From contig CAKTXR010000004.1 in NCBI GenBank assembly GCA_934631025.1, positions 1-64,000 on the forward strand: a stretch of DNA of 64,000 nucleotides. The letters run 5' to 3'. Both the position numbers and the translations under genes were made by a program. How positions within the stretch are numbered: the first letter of the stretch is position 1; each line of letters begins with the position of its first letter. Below are positions 57,715 through 64,000 of the stretch, piece after piece. The notes below the pieces were generated by a model, which was given only the letters and a program-made list of their open reading frames with translations, had not been told where the DNA came from and searched no databases. The stretch is from an uncultured Clostridia bacterium (lineage in GTDB: Bacteria > Bacillota > Clostridia > Christensenellales > Aristaeellaceae).

Positions 57715-60108
57715 TCAGCGGCGCAGCTCGGCTCCGAAATCGCTCGCGCAGGCGGTCAGGATCTTGTCCAGCGCGGCGTTGATTTCGGCGTCGGTCAGCG
57801 TGCGGTCGGCGGCGCGGAAGCTCAGCGCGAAGGCGATGCTCTTCTTGTCCGCGCCCAGCTTTTCACCGCGGTAGATGTCGAAGAGCGTCACGTCCTCGAG
57901 CAGCTTGCCGCCGGCCTTGCGGATCGCGTCCATCAGCGGGCCGGCCTCGACCGACTCGTTCATCACCAGCGCGATGTCGCGGGTAACGGCCGGGAAGCGG
58001 GGCAGTGCCTTGACCGCCGGAATGGGCTGCTGAAGTTCAGGAATGAGGAACAGATTGACCTCGGCGACATAGACGCGCGTCTCGATTTCAAACGCCTCGG
58101 CCACGTCGGGATGAATCTCGCCCACCTGCGCGATCACCTTGTCGCCGCAGGTCAGCACAGCCTTGCGGCCGGGATGATAGTAGCTGTCGCCGCCCGCGGA
58201 CACGGACGCATGGATGCCGAACTGGCCCAGCAGGCAGAGGATCGCGTCGCGCAGGGCGTAGAAATCGGCGTTCTCGCCGTACAGGCCAACGGCCAGCGCG
58301 ATCTTCTCGGTGGCGGGCGTGGTCTCGGTCTTGCCTTCGAAGAACACGGGCGCGGCCTCGAACAGTTTGCCCTCGGCGTTGCCGCGCGCCAGATTCAGCG
58401 AGAGCGTGTTGAGCAGGGAAGGCGCCAGCGTGGTGCGCATGACGCTCGTGTCCTCGCCCAGCGGATTGCGGATGACGATGGGCTTCATGCGCGGATCGGC
58501 CGCGTCCAGCCCCAGCTTCTCCAGCCACTTGGGCGAGATGAAGGAGAAGTTCATCGCTTCATAATAGCCCATGCCCACCAGCGCGCGCTTGACGGTGTCC
58601 AGCAGGATCTGCTTATCACTGCGCTTGCCGGCCATGGTCACGCCGGTCATGAGCGTCGTGGGAATCTTGTCGTAGCCGTTCAGGCGCAGAATTTCCTCGG
58701 AGATGTCCGCGTCGGTTTCGAAATCGAGCCGCCATTCGGGCACGGTGCAGTACAGCGTCGTGCCGTCGAACTCGACCTCAAAGCCCAGCCGCTCGAGCAG
58801 ATCCTCCATCTCGTCGCCGCTCAGCGTGCAGGCGATGCGGCGGTTGATGCGGTCGACCTCGGCCTCGATGACCTGCGCCTCATGCGGATGCGGATAGAAG
58901 TCGAACGCGCCGGGCACAACGTCGCCGCACTCGAGCATATTGACCAGCATGCAGGCGCGGTCGAGCGCTTCCATGGTGTTGGGCACGCATACGCCCTTCT
59001 CGAAGCGGCCGCTGGCTTCAGTGCGGATGCCCAGCGCGCGGGAGGTCAGGCGGTTGTTGGTGCGGTCGAACGCGGCGCACTCGAACAGCACGTCGGTCGT
59101 GCCTTCGACGATTTCACTTTCCTCACCGCCCATGATGCCGGCAAGGCCGGTGGCGTTCTCCGCGTCGGCGATGACCAGCATATCGTTCGTCAGGGTGTAC
59201 TTCTTGCCGTCGAGCGTGGTCAAAACCTCGCCCTCATGCGCGCGGCGCACGACGATGGTCTGATCCCTGACCTTGGTGAGGTCGAAGGCGTGCATCGGAT
59301 GGCCGGTCTCCAGCATGATGAAGTTGGTGATGTCGACGATGTTGTTGATCGGCCGCACGCCCGCGCCGTAGAGATACTCGCGGATCCACTTGGGGGAGGG
59401 GCCGATTTTGACGTTCTTAATCACGCGGGCGCAGTAGCGCGGGCAGAGGGTTTCGTCCTCGACGCGCACGGTGGCGTAATCGCCGAACGAGCCGAGGTTT
59501 TCGGCCTCCTGCACGGCGATTTCGGGCATGACGCAGTGCGTGTCCAGCACGGCGGCGCTCTCGCGGGCCAGTCCCCAGACGCTCAGGCAGTCGGGGCGGT
59601 TGGCCAGCACTTCAAAGTCCACAACGTCGTCGCCCAGGCCGAAGATTTCTTTCACGTCGGTGCCGGGGGCGTATTCCTCGTTGAAAACGAGGATGCCCTC
59701 CTCGCCGCAGTGGGGATACAGGCCGGTGGGAATGTCCAGCTCCGCGCCGGAGCAGAGCATGCCGTTCGAGACATAGCCGCGCAGCTTGCCCTTCTTGATC
59801 TTCACGCCGCCGGGCAGATGCGCGCCGTCCAGCGCCGCGCAGACATATTCGCCCGCCGCCACATTGGGCGCGCCGCAGACGATCTGAACCGGCTCCTCAC
59901 CGCCCACGTCCACCATGCACAGATGCAGGTGCGTTTCCGGGATGCTCTCGCAGGACAGCACATGACCCACGACCACATGGTCGAACAGGTCGCCGGTGTT
60001 CTCGACGCCCTCGACGCCGTTGCCGGCCATGATCATCTTCTCGGCGTAATCGGCGGCGGAGAGCGGAATTTCGGTGTATTCTTTAAGCCATCTCATGGGC
60101 ACTTTCAT
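57715..60108 (-). CDS. pheT: Phenylalanyl-tRNA synthetase beta subunit
   Basis: A 797-residue PheT. It carries the N-terminal EMAP-type tRNA-binding domain (residues ~40-155, GHVLSCESIPETHLHLCMVDVGG...VSNGMLCSGAEL), the B3/4 editing domain (NIVDITNFIMLETGHPMHAFD), B5, the catalytic-like core, and the C-terminal FDX-ACB anticodon-binding domain (FPAVTRDIALVMNESV...SFRAADRTLTDAEINAALDKI). With PheS it charges tRNA-Phe and edits Tyr-tRNA-Phe. GGAGG precedes the ATG; it lies 47 bases after pheS. Confidence 0.98.
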   Translation of the reverse strand: MKVPMRWLKEYTEIPLSAADYAEKMIMAGNGVEGVENTGDLFDHVVVGHVLSCESIPETHLHLCMVDVGGEEPVQIVCGAPNVAAGEYVCAALDGAHLPGGVKIKKGKLRGYVSNGMLCSGAELDIPTGLYPHCGEEGILVFNEEYAPGTDVKEIFGLGDDVVDFEVLANRPDCLSVWGLARESAAVLDTHCVMPEIAVQEAENLGSFGDYATVRVEDETLCPRYCARVIKNVKIGPSPKWIREYLYGAGVRPINNIVDITNFIMLETGHPMHAFDLTKVRDQTIVVRRAHEGEVLTTLDGKKYTLTNDMLVIADAENATGLAGIMGGEESEIVEGTTDVLFECAAFDRTNNRLTSRALGIRTEASGRFEKGVCVPNTMEALDRACMLVNMLECGDVVPGAFDFYPHPHEAQVIEAEVDRINRRIACTLSGDEMEDLLERLGFEVEFDGTTLYCTVPEWRLDFETDADISEEILRLNGYDKIPTTLMTGVTMAGKRSDKQILLDTVKRALVGMGYYEAMNFSFISPKWLEKLGLDAADPRMKPIVIRNPLGEDTSVMRTTLAPSLLNTLSLNLARGNAEGKLFEAAPVFFEGKTETTPATEKIALAVGLYGENADFYALRDAILCLLGQFGIHASVSAGGDSYYHPGRKAVLTCGDKVIAQVGEIHPDVAEAFEIETRVYVAEVNLFLIPELQQPIPAVKALPRFPAVTRDIALVMNESVEAGPLMDAIRKAGGKLLEDVTLFDIYRGEKLGADKKSIAFALSFRAADRTLTDAEINAALDKILTACASDFGAELRR

Positions 60109-60155
60109 GATGATAATCCTCCATTTTCCAGCTTGTCAGACAGTGACGGCGTTCA

Positions 60156-61178
60156 TCAGCGGAACTGCTTGAGGAAGCGCAGGTCGTTCTCGTACAGATA
60201 GCGCATATCCGGCACGTTGTATTTGAGTATGGTCAGCCGCTCTATGCCCATGCCGAAGGCGAAGCCGGAATACTTCTTCGAATCGATGCCGCACATATCC
60301 AGCACCTTGGGGTTGACCATGCCCGCGCCCAGCACCTCGATCCAGCCGGTGCCCTTGCACATGCGGCAGCCCTTGCCGCCGCAGGAGGCGCAGGTCAGAT
60401 CGACCTCGGCCGACGGCTCGGTGAACGGGAAGAAGGAGGGGCGGAAGCGCGTGGACACGCCCATGCCGTACAGGCGCTTGGCGAATGTGTCCAGCGTGCC
60501 CTTGAGATCGGCGATGGAGATGTTCTCGTCGATGACCAGACCCTCGATCTGATGGAACACCGGAGAGTGCGTCGCGTCCACCTCGTCGGCGCGATAGACG
60601 CGGCCGGGGGAGATGATGCGGATGGGGGGCTTGCGGGTGGTCATGATGCGCGCCTGAACCGGCGAGGTCTGCGAGCGCAGCACGACGTTGTCGTCGATAT
60701 AGAATGTATCCTGCGCGTCGCGGGCGGGGTGATTTTTCGGCACGTTGAGCAGCTCGAAATTGAAGCGGTCGTATTCGATTTCCGGGCCCTCGACGGCCTC
60801 GAAGCCCATGCCGGTGAATATGGTCAGGAGATCCTCGAGCACGATGTTCATCGGGTGCAGGCTGCCGGCAACGCGCTCCGTGCCGGGCAGCGTCACGTCG
60901 ATGGCCTCGCGGCGCAGGCGGAAGTCCTTTTCGCGCGCGCGCAGCGCGGCGGCGGTTTCGTCGATGGCCGATTCGAGCTTCTCGCGGGTTTCGTTGACGA
61001 TGCGGCCGATGGCGGGGCGCTCCTCGGCGGGCACCTTGCCCATGCCGCGCAGTATGGCGGTCAGCTCGCCCTTTTTGCCCAGCACGCGCACGCGCAGCTG
61101 CTCAAGGGCGTTCGAGTCCTGAACGGATTTCAGTTCCTCGATAACGTGCTCTCTGATGGCTTTGAGTTGATCCTGCAT
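60156..61178 (-). CDS. pheS: Phenylalanyl-tRNA synthetase alpha subunit
   Basis: A 340-residue PheS with an N-terminal coiled coil, then class II motifs: DATHSPVFHQIEGLVID (motif 2 region), RFRPSFFPFTEPSAEVDLTC followed by CGGKGCRMCKGTGWIEVLGAGMV, and the C-terminal FGMGIERLTILKY (motif 3). ATG 61178 is set by AAAGGAG. Expression is controlled by the T-box leader upstream. Confidence 0.98.
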   Translation of the reverse strand: MQDQLKAIREHVIEELKSVQDSNALEQLRVRVLGKKGELTAILRGMGKVPAEERPAIGRIVNETREKLESAIDETAAALRAREKDFRLRREAIDVTLPGTERVAGSLHPMNIVLEDLLTIFTGMGFEAVEGPEIEYDRFNFELLNVPKNHPARDAQDTFYIDDNVVLRSQTSPVQARIMTTRKPPIRIISPGRVYRADEVDATHSPVFHQIEGLVIDENISIADLKGTLDTFAKRLYGMGVSTRFRPSFFPFTEPSAEVDLTCASCGGKGCRMCKGTGWIEVLGAGMVNPKVLDMCGIDSKKYSGFAFGMGIERLTILKYNVPDMRYLYENDLRFLKQFR

Positions 61179-61234
61179 GGTTGTGGAACTCCTTTCACAA
61201 TGAGTGAACATTGATTGTGTGTCGCAAGGCAATC

Positions 61235-61495
61235 AAAAAGACCCGCTCCCTGCAACAGGGGCGAGTCTTAAAAGAAACGCGGTACCACCCGAATTCGCCG
61301 CGTTTGAAAGCGCGGCCTTACCGCCCGGTATCGGGGGCGTCCGTCCGCGCCTAATGGGGAGCCGTTCAGCGCGGAAGCTCGGGAGCGAACTTCGCCGGGG
61401 CGCCTGCCACGCGCGCTTTCAGCCGATGACGCGCATTCTCTGAGGGCGGCTCTTCCGGGGCTACTTTTCTCCGTCTCTGCCTTGTATATAACTGT
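61235..61495 (-). ncRNA. T-box riboswitch leader of pheST
   Basis: Read on the minus strand: stem I opens with GGAGAAAAGTAGC (AGTA-type motif) and holds the GGCTGAAA distal loop motif; the specifier GAAG-TTC-GCTC gives UUC (61387-61389), a Phe codon. The T-box GGGTGGTACCGCG lies at 61278-61290, followed by a terminator stem (AAGACTCGC.../...GCGGGTCTT) and TTTTT at 61235-61239. Uncharged tRNA-Phe should stabilise the antiterminator and allow pheST transcription. Confidence 0.93.
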
Positions 61496-61557
61496 TTTTA
61501 GTATACCACGCTTCCCGCCGCTTGGCAATGGGAAAATTGTAAATTTGCGCGCCGGCT

Positions 61558-62856
61558 TCAGCCGATGGTGAAGGCCGTATCCTGCATGACGACGTTCTTC
61601 ACATGGCGCAGATAAAGCGTCTGCGAGTACTCGCGGTTGTCGCAGTGCGGCCCCACGTCCTCCTCGGGGATGGTTTCGCGCGCGATCTGCGAGAAATGGC
61701 AGTTGGTGAAGTAAATATCCTCGACGGGGCAGTCCGCGCGGCCGATCACCGCGGGCAGATGCACGCCGCGGGCATGGATGTTGTTGAAATAGAGCCGGCG
61801 CACGCCCGCGCAGAGATTGCGCTCGGAAATGTGGATATAGACCGGCTCGTAGAATATGCGGTCCATCACGATATCCGAGAAGTTGAGGTTCTCCACGAGC
61901 GTGGCCTCGAAGCCCTGATCGCTGCCGCGGTGCTCCGTGGGCGTATTGGGCAGGCGGAGGTCGATGCCGGTGGTGGAGTCGGTCATGGTGAGGTTGGAGA
62001 AGGTGCAGTTGCGGATCACGCCGTCGTTATACCAGCCGATGCGGATGCCGGCCGAGTGGCTGGTGATGTTGCAGTTGGTCACGCTGACCTTTTCGCAGGG
62101 CGTGTCCTTGCCCAGCGGCGCGGAATAGGCGCGCACGACCACGCCGTCGTCGCCGCAGACGATCGTGCAGTCCGACACGGAGACGTTCTTCGAGCAGTTG
62201 ATGTGTATGCCGTCGTTGTTGGGATAGAGCACAGAGGCCAGTATCTGCGCGCGGTGGAAATACACGCGGTCGCATCCGCAGATCCAGTAGCCCCAGCCGG
62301 CGGGGCTGTTGCGCAGCGTCACGTCCTCGACCAGCACGTTTTCGCAGCCCATGAACAGCACCACGCGCGCCGGGCTGTAGCTGCGTATGTTCTTTATAAA
62401 CGAATCGACGTTCTCGTCGCCGGGCAGGTCGGGATGCGGCCGGCGCGTATACGGCCAGTGGCTGTGCATGGCGCGCTCGTGGGAGAGCGGCTCGATATAG
62501 GCCTCGCCCTGGCAGTCGATCGCGCCGCGGCCGGTGATGGCCACGTCCTCGCAGTTTTCGGCATAGATGAAGCAGCGCTTATTGAAGCGGGGGGCGTATT
62601 CCGTGAGCCAGAAGTCGGTTTCGATTTCAGGATAGTCGGCCGCGTCGGTTGAGCCGAGCAGCACCGCGTCGCGCTCGATGTGCAGCTCGACGCCGCTCTT
62701 CAGCGCGATAAAGCCGCACAGATAGCGGCCCTCGCTCAGCGTTACGCGGCCGCCGCCATGGCTTGCGCAATCGTCGATGGCCGCCTGAATGGCCGCCGTA
62801 TTCATCGCCGCGCCGTCGCCCACAGCGCCGTAGGATCGAATGTCGCAATTCAGCAT
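61558..62856 (-). CDS. GH28-like (polygalacturonase family) protein
   Basis: A 432-residue right-handed beta-helix protein. It starts DIRSYGAVGDG, the usual opening of this fold. GH28-type catalytic segments are YPNNDGIHI (Asp215), VCGDDGVVV (Asp236/237) and TSHSAGIRIG (His267), each slightly changed from the classic NTD, DD and GHG. There is no signal peptide, so it probably acts on imported pectin fragments. ATG 62856 follows GGGAGG. It is divergent from a sugar ABC solute-binding protein. Confidence 0.85.
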   Translation of the reverse strand: MLNCDIRSYGAVGDGAAMNTAAIQAAIDDCASHGGGRVTLSEGRYLCGFIALKSGVELHIERDAVLLGSTDAADYPEIETDFWLTEYAPRFNKRCFIYAENCEDVAITGRGAIDCQGEAYIEPLSHERAMHSHWPYTRRPHPDLPGDENVDSFIKNIRSYSPARVVLFMGCENVLVEDVTLRNSPAGWGYWICGCDRVYFHRAQILASVLYPNNDGIHINCSKNVSVSDCTIVCGDDGVVVRAYSAPLGKDTPCEKVSVTNCNITSHSAGIRIGWYNDGVIRNCTFSNLTMTDSTTGIDLRLPNTPTEHRGSDQGFEATLVENLNFSDIVMDRIFYEPVYIHISERNLCAGVRRLYFNNIHARGVHLPAVIGRADCPVEDIYFTNCHFSQIARETIPEEDVGPHCDNREYSQTLYLRHVKNVVMQDTAFTIG

Positions 62857-62893
62857 GAGAAGGCCTCCCTTGAATAAAACTATTTTCAACGAC

Positions 62894-62922
62894 ATTGTAG
62901 CACAGATGAAAATGAATGTCAA
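62894..62922 (-). promoter_or_regulatory. Consensus promoter for GH28
   Basis: On the minus strand TTGACA and TACAAT are 17 bases apart, 38 bases upstream of the GH28 start. Confidence 0.8.
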
Positions 62923-63008
62923 TGCGGCAAAAGCATTATCAATGACACGAATCTCGTTTCCTGAAATGTGTTGGATTAAAGAAACTTAAATTTTTATTTA
63001 ATAGGGTA

Positions 63009-63038
63009 TTGACAATGGAGGGGGGGATGGGTTATGAT
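63009..63038 (+). promoter_or_regulatory. SigA-type promoter for the ABC solute-binding protein
   Basis: TTGACA and TATGAT are separated by 18 bases. Directly downstream an inverted repeat GTTATCC/GGATAAC (63048-63067) lies in the 5' leader and could be an operator or a leader hairpin. Confidence 0.7.
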
Positions 63039-63093
63039 AACTAAGAGGTTATCCGAAAGGGGATAACAAGTTAAGAGAGGAGTTGGAATTCAG

Positions 63094-64000
63094 ATGAAGA
63101 AACGTTTCCTGGCTCTGGCAATCGCCGTGATCATGGCGCTGTGCGTCATGCCGCTCGCGTCGGCCGACGAGGCCGAGGTGACCATCCGCGTCGGCGGCTG
63201 GCCCGAGGAAGCCACCGATCCCGTCTCCTACGCCGCCTATGCCGGCTATCTGGAGAAGATGAACGAGCTTTATCCCAACATCACCGTCATTCAGGACAGC
63301 TATACGTTCGACCTGCAGACCTATCTGCCCCTGGCCGCCAGCGGACAGCTGCCCACATTCTATGGTGTGCACTTCACCGAGTGCCAGAAGCTGATCGGCA
63401 ACGGTTATGCCGGCGACATCACCGACACCATGGCGCAGTACGGCTATGACAAGTTCCTCTCGCCCGACGCGCTCAAGCTGGTCGAGAAGGACGGCCGCTA
63501 CTACGGCCTGCCGACCGCCTACTATGCCAACGGTATCGCCTACAACGTGGCGCTGTTCGAGAAGGCCGGCCTGATCAACGAGGACGGCACCGCCAAGATC
63601 CCCGCCACCTGGGAAGAGCTGGCTGAGTTTGCCGCCAAGATCAAGGAAACCAGCGGCGTGCCCGGCTTCCAGTTCTACTCCAAGGACAACATGGGCGGCT
63701 GGATGTTCACCAATCTGGCGTGGTGCTTCGGCGCTGAGAATCTGGAAGTTATGGCTGAGGACGGCACCTACACCGCCGCGGTCAATTCCGAGGGCGCTGT
63801 TGCCGCCATGCAGTATCTGAAGGATCTGCGCTGGAAGTACAACGTTCTGCCCGACACGCTGATCGCCAGCCGTACCGAGGGCATGCAGTGGATGAGCGTC
63901 GACCAGCTGGGCATGATGATCACCCCGCCTGACGTGTTCGGCAACATGTGCCGCACCTACGGCATCGCCGCGACCAATCTGGGCGAGTTCTCCATTCCCT
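63094..64000 (+). CDS. Sugar ABC transporter solute-binding protein (3' end outside the window)
   Basis: The frame stays open to the last base; ~302 residues are visible. A signal peptide (KKRFLALAIAVIMALCVMPLASADE, no lipobox Cys) is followed by the type 1 extracellular solute-binding fold: TIRVGGWPEEATD, GQLPTFYGVHFTECQKLI, YYGLPTAYYANGIAYNVALFEKAGL, PATWEELAEFAAKIKE. ATG 63094 follows GAGAGGAG. Lack of a lipid anchor is unusual for a Gram-positive binding protein. Permease genes are expected to the right. The divergent GH28 suggests oligogalacturonide or related uptake. Confidence 0.9.
   Translation, partial: MKKRFLALAIAVIMALCVMPLASADEAEVTIRVGGWPEEATDPVSYAAYAGYLEKMNELYPNITVIQDSYTFDLQTYLPLAASGQLPTFYGVHFTECQKLIGNGYAGDITDTMAQYGYDKFLSPDALKLVEKDGRYYGLPTAYYANGIAYNVALFEKAGLINEDGTAKIPATWEELAEFAAKIKETSGVPGFQFYSKDNMGGWMFTNLAWCFGAENLEVMAEDGTYTAAVNSEGAVAAMQYLKDLRWKYNVLPDTLIASRTEGMQWMSVDQLGMMITPPDVFGNMCRTYGIAATNLGEFSIP

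Overview
The window looks like a chromosome segment of a GC-rich, endospore-forming member of the Clostridia. The reasons are a SpoIIIAH gene at the left edge, the clostridial order asp23-amaP-nusB-(TsaD-like)-folD-xseA-xseB-ispA-dxs-nadK-argR-recN, a T-box leader on pheST, the Firmicutes S10/spc/alpha order with adk-map-KOW-infA-rpmJ inside it, and consistent Shine-Dalgarno sites with TTGACA/TATAAT-type promoters. The many cytoplasmic glycosidases and an anaerobic (class III) ribonucleotide reductase suggest an obligate anaerobe living on plant or host glycans in a gut. A Christensenellales-like assignment is only a guess.

Layout. 1-12.2 kb: housekeeping run on the + strand (sporulation, envelope stress, NusB, one-carbon metabolism, exonuclease VII, isoprenoid precursors, NAD kinase, ArgR, RecN). 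12.3-14.8 kb: DUF951, two tandem signal peptidases I separated by a 174-bp tandem repeat, and a cysteine-less ArsC/Spx-like protein. 14.9-26.1 kb: carbohydrate region, with GH36 and GH38 transcribed divergently, then a minus-strand operon (GH99-like, SGNH hydrolase, FAD oxidoreductase, GH32, TIM-barrel isomerase). An XRE regulator sits at the head of that operon and is divergent from a 57-residue membrane protein. 26.9-42.9 kb: 31 ribosomal-operon genes from rpsJ to rplQ, preceded by a consensus promoter and structured leader. 43-53 kb: SGNH protein and DUF4358 lipoprotein, nrdD under a promoter overlapped by an NrdR-like box, DUF4363/DUF421, a zinc-ribbon protein, membrane and secreted proteins of unknown function and a Gfo/Idh/MocA dehydrogenase. 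53-57.7 kb: GH106-like hydrolase and a membrane protein, with two repeat-bearing intergenic stretches. 57.7-61.5 kb: pheST with its T-box leader. 61.5-64 kb: GH28-like enzyme divergent from a sugar ABC solute-binding protein cut by the window end.

Functionally the glycosidases (GH36, GH38, GH32, GH99-like, GH106-like, GH28-like) show no signal peptides, so oligosaccharides are probably imported, for example through an ABC system like the one starting at 63.1 kb, and hydrolysed inside the cell. No tRNA, rRNA, CRISPR array, transposase or phage gene was recognised. The least explained parts are the non-coding repeats (a 19-20 bp degenerate array near 53.25-53.50 kb, a 174-bp duplication near 13.2-13.5 kb and a 71-bp repeat near 57.4-57.6 kb), the XRE/operator/small-membrane-protein module at 26.2-26.8 kb, and the mixed hydrolase/oxidoreductase operon it heads.
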